From positions 4,154,001 to 4,218,000 of the forward strand of contig OY755198.1 in the NCBI GenBank assembly GCA_963576735.1: a stretch of DNA of 64,000 nucleotides, read 5' to 3'. Shown here one piece after another: positions 55,201 through 63,985 of this stretch (the first letter of the stretch is position 1; the number at the start of each line of letters is the position of its first letter). A model generated the notes under the pieces. The model was given only the letters and a program-made list of their open reading frames with translations. It had not been told where the DNA came from and did not search any database. Source of the DNA: Bedellia somnulentella. Taxonomy: Eukaryota > Arthropoda > Insecta > Lepidoptera > Bedelliidae. Position numbers and translations under genes: made by a program.

Positions 55201-58200
55201 TTTTGTAAGGATATACTAGCCCCTCCGTTAACTCTCATATTTCAAAATTGTTTGTCTCAAGGTATATTCCCCGAGTCATTAAAAAAAGCTGTGGTTATTC
55301 CGATTTATAAATCGGGGGATAAAAACCAACCAAATAACTACAGACCGATTTCTCTTCTTCCCACTTTCTCTAAAATTTTGGAAAAAATAATGAACAGTAG
55401 GTTAATAAAATATTTAGATGAAATATCCTTTCTCTCAAGTTGTCAATTTGGTTTCCGTAAAAAGTTATCTACTGATGACGCAGTCCATTGCCTTACAAAT
55501 GAAATTGTGCAAAATTTGGACAAAGGTATGCATGTTATAGGGATTTTTCTCGACCTCAAAAAAGCCTTTGATACAATTTCAATTCCAATTTTATTGCGAA
55601 AATTAGAAAATATCGGCATTCGGGATACTCAGTTAAAATTATTTGAAAGTTATCTTAGTAATAGACTTCAGTGCCTAAAAATTGGAGACAATTATAGCAC
55701 ATTTTCAAAAAACCACCCCTATGGCGTCCCTCAGGGTAGTATCTTAGGACCCAGCCTATTTTTGATTTATATTAATGAGCTATGTAATCTCCAACTTAAT
55801 AACGGCACCATAGTTTCATATGCAGATGACACAGCCTTACTTTTTTCTGCAAAAACAATAGACGAAGCTAAATATATATAATAGCTAATTATAAATTCGC
55901 TCAATCTGGCTTTAGTATTGTGAATGACTGGCTTTTTAATAATTTTCTGTCCTTGAACACTGATAAAACTATGTATATGATTTTCGCAAGGAACACTTCT
56001 ACACCATTACTCGCTAACACCCCGCTTTATGCACATCACCGCACTTGCACTGATAGCGCACCATGCCTATGCTCAACTATCTCCAAAGCAATGAACATCA
56101 AATATCTTGGAATTACTCTCGACGTTACTTTAACTTTTAAGGTCCATATTAATGCACTGTGTAATAGAATTAGAAAACTTATAGTAATATTTAAAAAGTT
56201 GAGACACATATGTGACTACGCTTTAACAAAGCAAATCTATCAAGCGCTTGGTCAATCCTTACTGACTTATTGCATAAAATCTTGGGGAGGTGCTGGCATA
56301 ACCACTATGTTAAAACTGGAACGAGCTCAAAGAGCGCTACTTAAAGTAGCTACTGCGCGCCCTTTCTATTTCCCTACTACCGAACTATATAAACAATGCA
56401 AAGTGCTAACTGTGCGTCAGCTCTTTATTCTATTCACTGTTCTAAAACAGCATGCTAGCTTATACTTCAACACTGATACACTAAACAGGAGGCGAAAGGA
56501 TATAGTATGTTTGAATACCTATAGTGCAAAATTTTCCATTACAAATAGATTCTTTATATTTTTAGGACCATACTTATAGAATAAAATTAATAGATTACTA
56601 GTATTATATAACTTAAACAACTTTGAATGCAAGAAAAAACTTCAATCGTGGCTATTAAATCTTACATACACGGAATCAGAGGAATTGCTTAATATAATAA
56701 GTTAATATAAGGTGTTTTTATTTATATATTTTTTATCATAATAATACAATTAGTTAGATACAATTAATTCTGATAATAATTTATACACTACCTTGCAATA
56801 CCATTATATGAAAACTGATAGTTTAAGCCTTTTTTGTTTATTGTTGCCTGAAATACAGGTAAATTACCTAGCTCAGGAACAGGAAAATGTTATATTTTGT
56901 ACTCTAAATAACTTACTAGGTTAAGACGAATATTATGTACTTTTGAAAACTGAATAAATTTTTATTATTTTTTTATTATTATTATAAACGTTCACGCCGA
57001 ATATCCCCGAAGGGGTTGGCAGAGGTACTAATACTTCTGAACATCACGTGACTTTGTCACCTGGTGTTCAGAGTACCCACGTTTTGCATGGACAGTGTAC
57101 TCACGTGATAGGGGGCAGGCCTATCGCCGTTTTGTACGAATACACTGTCACAAGACTAAGTGCAACTCAGCCATGTGGGTTTCCTCACGATGATTTCCCT
57201 TGTTGATACGACTTAAGAAAAGATAAATTGGTGTAACCCGATCCGGAATGAAACCATCATCGACTGCACAATAAGCGGTGTTCTACCCACTGAGCTATCA
57301 CGGTTGAAAATTAACAAATTTATACAGAAACTCTATATTGCACATCAAAAAGAAGGGAAACACATACACAAATACAAATTGAATAAAAATAAAAAAGTAC
57401 AATTCGGTATGCAAAGTTTTTTTTAGGTATTTATTACATATTTTTATTCGATAGCAAACACTAAAATAAAAGACTAATTTGAATGTTTTTCATCTTAAAT
57501 GAATAATTGCAAAGATATGATTTTTTAAAGATTGTTTCTACTTTTGTAATTAATGACGTCATCGATCAAAAATATCACGTAGCAACATGCAAATAAAGCG
57601 AAATGTTTAATAAAAATGTTGCTAATTGCAAAAAAAATCACGAATTTGTGATCTCAAATGAAATTATCACGGTATTATACTAAACAAACATATGATTTTC
57701 GATATTATATTAATAAACTGCAAAAATTATTGTCTTTGAAATAATGCTGAAGGTGAAATACTGTTACAGTATTTTGTTGAAATAACGGTCATCCTAGCTT
57801 TCCTTGATTTAATTCCAAGAAAATATGTTTTAAAAACAAAATATCTCGAAATGGTTTCTTAATCAGCACCACTTTTGTAAAACTTTGCATACCGAATTGG
57901 CGGTCTTATCACCAAAAGCTATCTCTTCCAGACAACCTTTGAATGGAAAGATCAGTTTATTACGGTAATGTGAGTTTGATGTTACAAAATCTATAAAAAC
58001 AATTTTAACAAACAAGTTACATTATTTAAATTGAAAAACAATAAAATATTAAAAAATATATGCGTCATAAAAACTTACAAGGGTATTATACCTATGTGTT
58101 TTATAATTAACTAGCTGACCTGTCAGTCTTGGAACTGTCACAAAAGTTAAGTCTGAACTGAAGTATTTATAACAAAGAAAAACAGAAATCATACCGCGAT

Positions 58201-58704
58201 GTAGAAAGCAACTACCTGCACCATCTAGTATACAATATATACATTAGTAGCGATTTGGTTTGGAATGTTTCTATTCACCCCATCGCGCTAAAAGGTGAAT
58301 TTCTTTTTATGTTCCTGTAAGAACCCTTGTGAAATCCGGGATGAATGATATCCTATATTTATGTCAGGGTTATAACCTACATTCATGCCAAATTTGATCA
58401 AGATCGGTCCGGTAGAATTGATGTGATGACCGGGCATGCAGACAGACAGACAGTTTTTTTTTCAAAAATAGCAAATTTGGCTTTAGTATCGATAATAAAA
58501 CATATTCCACCTGTTTTTTTTCAATGTACAGTTTTGACCCCGGTAAAGTCTTATTATAGTATAGATTAATGTGTTAATTAAAATCAACAGAACGAAATCA
58601 CAGTGGTACGGGCACCAAAGTAGATTCCACAGTAATAAACCGTATCGATGCAAGTTATGTCGACATGTTTTCGGCAGAGAAGAAACCCTGAATAAACATA
58701 TGAG
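43089..58704 (+). CDS. Gene B: ZAD-C2H2 zinc-finger protein, 7 exons, 3' end beyond window
   Basis: Join: 43089-43220, 43569-43691, 45345-46467, 47501-47691, 49555-49637, 52070-52183, 58591-58704; 626 codons plus two bases. The ZAD domain has Cys17, Cys20, Cys52 and Cys55. A linker of about 374 residues is acidic then Lys/Asn-rich. The fingers begin at Cys500, Cys529, Cys555, Cys581 and Cys609; the fifth is cut at the exon 7 end after its first His. Every junction phase equals that of gene A (0,0,1,0,2,2), and exons 2 and 6 have identical length, so the two are duplicates in head-to-head orientation. A likely DNA-binding regulator; the target is unknown. No terminal exon was found before 64000. 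Confidence 0.9.
43293..43465 (-). repeat. S1 element with internal deletion
   Basis: CCCACGGCTATAAATCCCCC start; the end TCTAAGCCGACACTAGTCGG. Confidence 0.7.
43569..43691 (+). CDS. Gene B exon 2: second half of ZAD
   Basis: Acceptor GGTTACAG, donor AATG|GTAATG, 123 nt; AICWECKAIFVKFHKF aligns with gene A exon 2. Confidence 0.9.
43760..44586 (-). pseudogene. LINE fragment with RNase H domain (R1/Loa-like)
   Basis: Minus-strand coding remnants: RNase H start YGSKTKSGTGAGVFSEDLQI and WNSIFQAECFAIILAAQAVA, then, in another frame, IQWIKGHSRSRSNDAADELT, where a catalytic His/Asp segment is expected. The GC-rich remainder (43760-43935) fits a 3' UTR. The frame is broken between the parts near 44350-44385. 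It lies in gene B intron 2, antisense. Confidence 0.8.
44591..45045. repeat. Two S1 copies, opposite orientations
   Basis: 44591-44820 is reversed (CACATACTCACGGCCATTAA start). 44925-45045 is a forward 3' part ending GGGATTTATAGCC. Confidence 0.65.
45345..46467 (+). CDS. Gene B exon 3: long linker
   Basis: Acceptor TTATTTCAG, donor ACTG|GTAAGA, 1123 nt. The first half is acidic (VASDDDDDNYN) and the second half is Lys/Asn-rich with imperfect repeats. No finger. Confidence 0.88.
46484..47055 (-). repeat. Two S1 copies
   Basis: 46484-46695 starts 17 bases after the gene B exon 3 donor. 46797-47055 is full length with a (CATA)n start and AAGCCGACACTACACGGC end. Confidence 0.8.
47056..47490. 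repeat. LINE 3'-end sequences in inverted arrangement
   Basis: GGTTGTCTGGAAGAGATCGC...GTGCAATAAAGAG(TTA)n at 47383-47490 is a LINE-type 3' end. A reversed, decayed counterpart (TTTATTGCACATAAAAAAAG, CAGTCTTATCACTAAAAACG) is at about 47058-47160. Confidence 0.55.
47501..47691 (+). CDS. Gene B exon 4: finger 1
   Basis: Acceptor TTTTTCAG, donor AATATG|GTAAGA, 191 nt. A helical segment (SITLDQLLEYRKQELEEL), then Cys500, Cys503, His516, His520. A LINE-tail (TTA)n run directly precedes the acceptor. Confidence 0.9.
47692..48342 (-). repeat. Possible LINE tail, then a partial S1
   Basis: AAAATAAAATCTTTATTGCA at 47733 looks like a reversed polyadenylated tail with AT-rich sequence behind it. 48080-48240 is a degenerate reversed S1. 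Confidence 0.4.
48343..48592 (+). repeat. S1 element, full
   Basis: GCCGTGTAGTGCCGGCTTAGA to GAGTGTATGTATGTATG. Confidence 0.85.
48596..48850 (+). repeat. Interspersed repeat, ATTAATATTATAAATGTGAA type
   Basis: Uninterrupted version of the repeat that holds the mariner at 14460; ends near TACGAAGTCTGTCAGGTCAG. Confidence 0.6.
48896..49135 (-). repeat. RTE LINE C-terminal coding fragment
   Basis: Reversed: GCGTCCTCCGAGGTCGTCC-like and CCAAACCATTTCAACATTCC segments match the RTE C-terminal RGRPRRTH and WFGHIE regions. Confidence 0.75.
49139..49502 (-). repeat. S2 SINE, full length
   Basis: Very similar to 18444-18806; both ends present. Confidence 0.88.
49555..49637 (+). CDS. Gene B exon 5: finger 2
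   Basis: Acceptor TTTTCAG, donor TTTCAG|GTAAAC, 83 nt. Cys529, Cys532, His545, His549. Confidence 0.9.
49640..49865 (-). repeat. S1 element
   Basis: Starts 3 bases after the gene B exon 5 donor region with TACATATACTCACGACCATA. Confidence 0.7.
49891..50190 (-). repeat. S2 SINE lacking part of its head
   Basis: From CATAAACGTTCACGCCGAAT to GGTGTAGGCCCGACCCAGG. Confidence 0.85.
50440..51415 (-). repeat. S1 split by two insertions
   Basis: S1 parts at 50448-50515, 50680-50755 and 51327-51415 bracket foreign sequence. The second insert (50759-51326) begins AACCGACTTCTTAGTTGG and ends GAAGTCGGTT, short inverted ends of a repeat common in Lepidoptera. Confidence 0.6.
51510..52020 (-). repeat. 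Foldback and tRNA-like composite, third locus
   Basis: Reversed tRNA-like sequences at 51518-51567 and 51873-51946 (GGCGGGGATCGAACCCGCGA, GAGCTACCGTGTC) flank inverted arms ATAATCCCCACATGAGGTTT / AAACCTCATGTGGGGATTAT. A copy of the 16019 MITE (51630-51767) lies between the arms. Confidence 0.65.
52070..52183 (+). CDS. Gene B exon 6: finger 3 and start of finger 4
   Basis: Acceptor TCAACAG, donor TTCAA|GTAAGT, 114 nt. Finger 3 is Cys555, Cys558, His571, His576; CDVC starts finger 4. Confidence 0.9.
52388..53647 (+). CDS. LINE ORF1 (Gag-like RNA-binding protein)
   Basis: 419 codons without a stop. N-terminal low-complexity region, coiled-coil segment (SKIQNLYQKIDVLEQKQ) and a central RRM-like area. 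CCHC knuckles CFKCQQYGHSAKFC near residue 338 and CGHCGETGHSIKEC near 359, plus a third Cys cluster CATCKRFKKTSNHPTGDPEC. It would bind the element's RNA. Confidence 0.9.
   Translation: MEESPFNRSGLTRRSPPPQCTEDNMDQAPSASSKHQDSSVVSTTDIQYWMDTIEACLQKICQVSTEGKLNSDQKLCISNLCRKIGNGTGQMAVHYQSAKQHLLLAQSKIQNLYQKIDVLEQKQGDLETIQDLKQSIRNSLESQTKTNTSFADMVKKGPNDFVTPQNLASITIFPKDKQKSSDETKSLVQKIICPEEMKLQVRGLRKTKNGGVIISTKSQQDIEKIKSSNKLSSNDLTLEESNQRRPRIVVVGVPTNLSEKEVFQCLYEQNLADKYPDSTFDKFLSSIKLSHKRGKKQGKYCHYIIEVPAGIRKCLMNQKRIFINWTSCKIRDFTLVTRCFKCQQYGHSAKFCREADQVCGHCGETGHSIKECIKKSQEPTCATCKRFKKTSNHPTGDPECPARKNAELRYINSINYEGA
53758..56700 (+). pseudogene. LINE ORF2: endonuclease and reverse transcriptase, several frameshifts
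   Basis: 53758-54939 encodes an AP endonuclease (TQNIRSI, ILTECWL, LTGDLNIDI, LDHVMI, TDHRAVV). The frame then shifts near 54925 and again near 55135. RT at 55195-55881: NNYRPISLLPTFSKI, CQFGFRKKLSTDDAV, DLKKAFD, VPQGSILGP and YADDTALL near 55818. A further shift near 55880 leads to 55920-56579, then a TAG and a short open tail. At least four lesions, so inactive. Confidence 0.9.
56985..57306 (-). repeat. S2 SINE, split by the LINE
   Basis: AAACGTTCACGCCGAATATC to CTGAGCTATCACGGTTG; its CATAA tail is left at 52196-52214. Confidence 0.8.
57401..57898. repeat. Second copy of the CAATTCGGTATGC MITE
   Basis: Inverted relative to 17537-18046, with the same termini and the shared internal TTAATGACGTCATCGATC-type sequence. 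Confidence 0.75.
57899..58590. repeat. Intron with a decayed interspersed repeat
   Basis: 57899-57960 is a reversed LINE-tail fragment (GGTCTTATCACCAAAAGCTA). 58110-58565 (TAGCTGACCTGTCAGTCTTG to GACAGACAGACAG and beyond) looks like a non-autonomous element of a family common in insects. No exon. Confidence 0.45.
58591..58704 (+). CDS. Gene B exon 7: end of finger 4, start of finger 5
   Basis: Acceptor ATCAACAG, donor ATGAG|GTTAGT, 114 nt. Completes finger 4 (His597, His602) with correct spacing and opens finger 5 (Cys609, Cys612, His625). About 6.4 kb of intron from exon 6 is caused by a LINE insertion. Confidence 0.88.
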
Positions 58705-58726
58705 GTTAGTGTTATTTACTTAGCAT

Positions 58727-58970
58727 ACATACATATACTCACGGCTATAAATCCGTTGAAGGGGTAGCCAGAGCTAGGTAAATAGTAATTCCTCAGCCAC
58801 TTTCTGAAGTTGAGTGGGGAAAAGATGGTAACATAAAGGTTTTTGGTGATGGGTCTCCAACCGCATCGCCCAAAAATCCCTTAAAAGCCCCAAAACCGTT
58901 AGTCGCCTCTTACGTACACCCGTCGGTAGAAACGGGGTAGTGCTATTTTAAGCCGACGCTACACGGGTTT
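58727..58970 (-). repeat. S1 element, full
   Basis: CATACATATACTCACGGCTA to AAGCCGACGCTACACGG, just after gene B exon 7. Confidence 0.85.
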
Positions 58971-59052
58971 CGTATACTTATATCTCATTCTAACCGACAG
59001 AGCCACGAAAAAATAATGCTTGTGCCTATATAGGGTGATTTGGCCATAGTCC

Positions 59053-59276
59053 TTTTAAAATTTAGGATATGAGCTGAAATAAAACCGCAGTTGGTATTTT
59101 AACTTTTCAATTAATATATTAATCTTTTTATATTATTTTCACTCGGAAGTCAAACACGAAGTGTCTACAACACAAATTGATATAGACAAGAAAAACATTA
59201 TTAAAATGAGGTTTGCCTTTCTAAGGTCCGATGTATGTAGATTGATTTTTGCAAACTATAATCAATTATTTCAACA
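59053..59276 (-). repeat. Copia 2 3' LTR (224 bp)
   Basis: Same sequence as the 5' LTR with small differences, such as a shorter AAAATCAATT segment. Confidence 0.9.
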
Positions 59277-59286
59277 CGCCCCCTCA
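59277..59286 (-). other. Copia 2 polypurine tract
   Basis: TTGAGGGGGCG-type purine run on the minus strand directly before the 3' LTR. Confidence 0.6.
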
Positions 59287-59474
59287 AAAATTAATCGTAA
59301 TAATTATACAAACATAACATGAAAAAAATTCTAACTAACAACAACATGTATGACTTCCAAGCTCCTGGGGTAAACAATATTTATGGCCCAACATTTGTTG
59401 CTAAGGATTAGGGAAAACCCAGGAAAACCCTAATCAGACCATCTTAAACAATATCATAAATTTACAATACACAT

Positions 59475-62070
59475 TTATTTAACTGACTTCAAACCAATTT
59501 TCTCTCTCAAGTTTTCGAAACTAAACTTCGTTAATTGTTTCGTCAACACATCTGCCAATTGTTCATTTGACGGAATGAAATTCAATTTAATCACATTTTT
59601 CTCCACCTGTTCTCTGGAAAAATGATATTTAATGTCAATGTGTTTGGATCGCTTATGATTTGTTGGATTATTAGCTATACTGATACAGCCATTATTATCC
59701 TCATATAATATAATCGGTTTATCCACCGATATTTCAATACTCATACTAAGAGACCTAAGCCACAAAGCTTCCCTAACGGCTTCAAATAATGCCATATATT
59801 CAGATTCGGTCGAAGAAGCAGCTACAGATAATTGTTTCCTTGTATTCCAAGTTATGGTACAAGTATCAAACATTTTAAATAAGTAACCAGTTGTACTTTT
59901 GCGGTCACTTGTATCTTTACCACCCCAATCTGAATCAACATATCCACTTAAAAAATTAGTATATGTATCGCACCTTTTATAAGTTAATTTTAAGTCAATA
60001 GTACCTCTTAAGTACCTAAGCACTCTTTTAAGACATTGCCACAACTCATTATTATTTTTATTAGTGTATCTGCTTAGCACATTAACACAAAAGCTTAAAT
60101 CAGGTCGAGTACATAACATAATGTACATTAAACAACCAATCAGATTTCTACATGGTGCATTACAGTTATCTTCTGAATTTAAAAGCTCATAATTAATTTT
60201 ACCGTCCAACGGGGTTTTAACAGGTTTACTTTCGTGCATTTTAAATATACGTAACACTTTCTTAATGTATGCACTTTGATCTAGAGTTATTTTACCATCA
60301 TCTCTAGTTACTTTAATGCCAAGAAACATATTTATTTCTTTTAAATCAGTCATTTTAAACTTACTCATTAAATATTTTTTAAAACTAATCATTATATCCA
60401 TATTAGCGCACGATATAATCAAATCATCGACATAAAGTACTAAGTATATGTTTTTACATATGTTTCCATTATTTAAAATATAAATGCATCTGTCAACTTC
60501 CGAATTCAGAAAACCTTTTTCTTTTAAAGCACGCTCAAAAACTTCAAACCAACACCTAGCTGCTTGTTTTAGCCCATATAGTGATTTATTTAATTTGCAC
60601 ACATAACCCTCTTTACCGTTGACACCCTGTGGAACTTTCATATATATTTCTTCTTTTAATTCCCCATTTAAAAATGCCGTTTTAACATCCATATAGTGCA
60701 GTAATAAATTAAATTGATTAGCAAAAGCAACTATGAATCTAAAACTAGATATCCTGGCTACTGGGGCAAATGTTTCATTGTAGTCGGTTAAATACTCCTG
60801 ACTAAACCCTCTTGCTACAAGACGTGCCTTATATCTAAATGGTTTACCAAATTCATCATTCTTAATTGTAAAAATCCATTTACAATCTACAATATTTTTA
60901 TTAGCTGGTCTTGGTACTAAAGTCCAAGTTTTGTTTTCAGCCAGAGAATCTAACTCTTCATTGATAGCACTTTCCCATTGATTCCAATCTTCTAAAGTTT
61001 TTATGTCATCGTAACATTTAGGAATTTGGGATGTTACAAATTGAGCACACAGTATAATATCGTCACATTCTTTATAAGACACAGGAATAAGACCTTTTAA
61101 CCTATCACTCCTCCTTAGTTCAGTACCTAAATTCTCAGTGTCAATTATCCTACAATCGTCAGATTGTCCTACGTCATGGTTTTCTTTACTTATTTTACAC
61201 GGTGTTTTGTACTCATCAGATTTAGCAATATCTGATTTTTCTATGTCAGGACTACGGGACTTTAAAACCACTGATTTCAATACATCAGTTTTGCCACGAG
61301 AATTTTCTCCATTCTCTTCAAATTTCAGGCAAGGCCTAGAGCTCACAAAATTAGTCTCGTCCACGATTACATCTCTGACAACCACAAATTTACCACAAAC
61401 AGGGTTCCAAACTTTATAACCGTTTGGTTCATAACCAACGAACACGCCTTTCCATGACTTCTCATCAAACTTATTTTTAGGTATTTTGTTATGTACATAC
61501 ACAGTGGACCCAAAAACTTTTAAATATTTTATTTGAGGTTTTTTACCATGCCACATTTCAAATGGTGTTTTCAAAAGTTTTATAGCTCGAGTGGGTGTCA
61601 CATTAATTAAATAGACGGTTGTTAAAACAGCTTCACCCCAAAATCGTTTATTTAGTTTAGCACCATTAATCATGCAACGTGCTTTTTCAGTAATAGTTCT
61701 TACCATTCTTTCGGAAACGCCATTTGATTGTGGAGTCCGCGGAACTGTCAAATGATAAGTTATTCCTTTTTCTACACAATATGACTTCATTTCATTAGAC
61801 AGATATTCGCCACCATTGTCACAGTATAAAAAACATAATTTGGTGTTAAATTTTGCCTCACCTTTTGCAACGGAATCTTTAAATGCTGCAAAAACATCTG
61901 ACTTGTAAGTTATTAAATATACTACACAATAATGAGTAAACTGATCTACAAACAGAACGAAATATTTTTTATCATCAACTGTAGAAGGAGTGATGGGCCC
62001 ACAGACATCTGAATGAACAACAAACAGTGGTCTTTTTATATGACTTTTATTCTTACTTTGATTGAAAGGT
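59475..62070 (-). pseudogene. Copia 2 integrase core, reverse transcriptase and RNase H
   Basis: Open from the deletion junction near 62070, although the first ATG is at 61790. Integrase core HSDVCGPI, YCDNGGEY and a Glu in SERMVRTITEKAR; RT with HYMDVKTAFLNGEL, SLYGLKQAARCW and LYVDDLII; RNase H with VDSDWGG and ASSTESEYMALFEA, then EDNNGCI. The upstream HHCC module is deleted. Confidence 0.92.
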
Positions 62071-63217
62071 AATAAAATCTATACTAAAACTAGCCTGCTG
62101 CATTTTTGATACTGACAGAAGATTGTATGGAACATCTCGGCAGAACAGTACATTTTCCAACACTCCTTGAATGCCCAAATCACTGGTTACTTTAATGGTT
62201 CCTTTTTTAGTAGCTGAAAGATATTCACCTTTTTTAGCAACTGAAATTTTTAATGGTATATCCAAAATAGAATAATTAGTAAATATATCTTCCCTGTTAA
62301 TAATATGATCCGATGCACCAGAGTCTAGTATAAAAGTAATTTTGTTATGTTCGCTACTACTCTGGTACGAACCAGTCATGAAAGCAAATCCACGAAAATC
62401 TTTAGATGAAGTGTTTATTGCTTGAACTGTTCTAATAACGTTCGATTTTTCTTGATTTGTGGCTTTATGATTATAAAAACAGTTTTTCTTAAGATGTCCC
62501 TTACGACCACAATGATGACATTTAATATATTTATTTTTGTTTATTCTGTTATATTTATTGAATTTAAAATTTTGCATCCTCGCTTCGTAGTTTTTATTTT
62601 GTGTATTGTTGGGTTCTATTCTGACGGCCAATACTTTGCCACTAGTATCGGATGATCCTTGTTTTAGTTTAACTTCTTGATCCAGAAGTCTCGTTTTGAC
62701 AAAAGCTAAAGTCAAATAGTTCTCATTAAGAGTTTCGATAGCTGTCACAACTCTGTCATACGCTGGTGGTAATGTTAAAAATAAATGAGCAATTTTGTCA
62801 GTTTCTTCAAGTTTTGCTCCTGCTTGCAATAATTCGGAAATAAGTTCATCAAAAATGGTGATATGTTTTATCAGTGGCATATCTTTATTAAATTTCATAG
62901 ATAATAGTTTTTTTTCGTAATGCCAACTGTGTTGCGATGCTTTTTCGCTCATAAATAGCATCCAGGCTGTTAAAAATGTCCTTCGCTGTACTGTCTTCCT
63001 TTGCAAACCCAAGATAGGAATCTGACAGATATTCTATTATTATACTTTTAGCGAGACGATTTCGCGTTTCCCATTCATTATTACCGACCATAGGCTCTTC
63101 ATCTACAATTTTTATTACATCTAATTCTTGTAGTAATGATCGCACTCTAAATTTCCATATCAAATTTTTTTCGCCGTCAAATAATTTTATGTTCCTCTTA
63201 CTCTTATAGTTGTCCAT
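62053..63217 (-). pseudogene. Copia 2 Gag and protease, frameshifted
   Basis: Starts at ATG 63217 (MDNYKSKRNIKLFDGEKN, a typical copia Gag start). The frame breaks in a run of eight A at 62908-62915 and continues in the next frame with CHHCGRKGHLKKNC, the zinc knuckle, and FILDSGASDHIIN, the protease site. It runs into a stop at 62053, just past the deletion junction. Confidence 0.88.
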
Positions 63218-63231
63218 ATTTCAAGCGCTGT

Positions 63232-63245
63232 CTGGGCCAATAACC
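63232..63245 (-). other. Copia 2 primer-binding site
   Basis: GGTTATTGGCCCAG on the minus strand directly after the LTR, one base different from the initiator tRNA-Met internal sequence complement used by copia. Confidence 0.65.
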
Positions 63246-63471
63246 TTTTGAAATTTAGGATATGAGCTGAAATAAAACCGCAGTTGGTATTTTAACTTTT
63301 CAATTAATATATTAATCTTTTTATATTATTTTCACTCGGAAGTCAAACACGAAGTGTCTACAACACAAATTGATATAGACAAGAAAAACATTATTAAAAT
63401 GAGGTTTGCCTTTCTAAGGTCCGATGTATGTAGATTGATTTTTGCAAACTATAAAATCAATTATTTCAACA
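63246..63471 (-). repeat. Copia 2 5' LTR (226 bp)
   Basis: Minus-strand start TGTTGAAATAATTGA. Nearly identical to the 3' LTR apart from a few bases. Confidence 0.9.
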
Positions 63472-63477
63472 AGTCCA

Positions 63478-63715
63478 CCACACTGGCCAATTGCGGGTTG
63501 GCAGACTAACGACTACTAACGTAATATTAGCCGGGACCGACGGCTTAAAGTGACCTCCGAAGCACGGAATCATCTTAATTTTCGGATAATCAGCAATGCA
63601 ACAACCTTCCAAACTGGGTCAAATCTTACAATTAAAATTTTATGTTTACCCCCGTGGATCGAACCCGAGACCTCGGTACTTAAGGCCAAGCGCTTAACCG
63701 CGAGATGTTTTGTTC
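63478..63715 (-). repeat. tRNA-derived SINE, third family
   Basis: Reversed head with GGATCGAACCCGAGACCTCG (B box) and AAGCGCTTAACCGCGAG (A box), and a body with GGCCAATTGCGGGTTGGCAG. A decayed head also lies at about 20470-20515. Confidence 0.65.
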
Positions 63716-63759
63716 AAAAATAAGGATGCTCCCATATTTTTCAGTATCTCATATCAATA

Positions 63760-63985
63760 TCAGTCATATACTCACCGCCATAATTCCCAAAAAGGGGTAG
63801 CCAGAGCTTTAGCTTTGGAAACTTCTCAGCCACATTTGCAAGATAATAGTGGAGAAGACGGTTGAACTAAAGTATCGTTGGTGATGGGTCTCCATCAGCA
63901 TTGCCCAAAACCCACATAAAAAGCCCCATACCCTTAGCCGCCTCTTACGACACCCGTGGGTAGAAACCTGCACTACACCTTAAAT
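63760..63985 (-). repeat. S1 element
   Basis: ATATACTCACCGCCATAATT start; the last S1 copy before the window end. Confidence 0.75.

Larger units (their letters stand above)
52215..56984 (+). mobile_element. Near full-length non-LTR retrotransposon (Jockey/CR1 group)
   Basis: About 4.8 kb with 5' UTR, ORF1, ORF2 and a (TTA)n-type 3' end, inserted in the tail of a reversed S2 SINE (CATAA repeats at 52196-52214, remainder from 56985). The clade is judged from the presence of both an AP endonuclease and a CCHC ORF1; it could be either group. Confidence 0.85.
59053..63471 (-). mobile_element. Copia 2: Ty1/copia retrotransposon with internal deletion
   Basis: Flanked by the 5-bp duplication AGTCC (59048-59052, 63472-63476). 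LTRs at 59053-59276 and 63246-63471. Coding on the minus strand in copia order, but with a homopolymer frameshift in gag and a deletion that removes the integrase zinc-binding region, so it is not autonomous. Confidence 0.93.

Noticed and set aside
61138..61419. Plus-strand frame over Copia 2
   Set aside because: Antisense of the Copia 2 integrase-RT linker.
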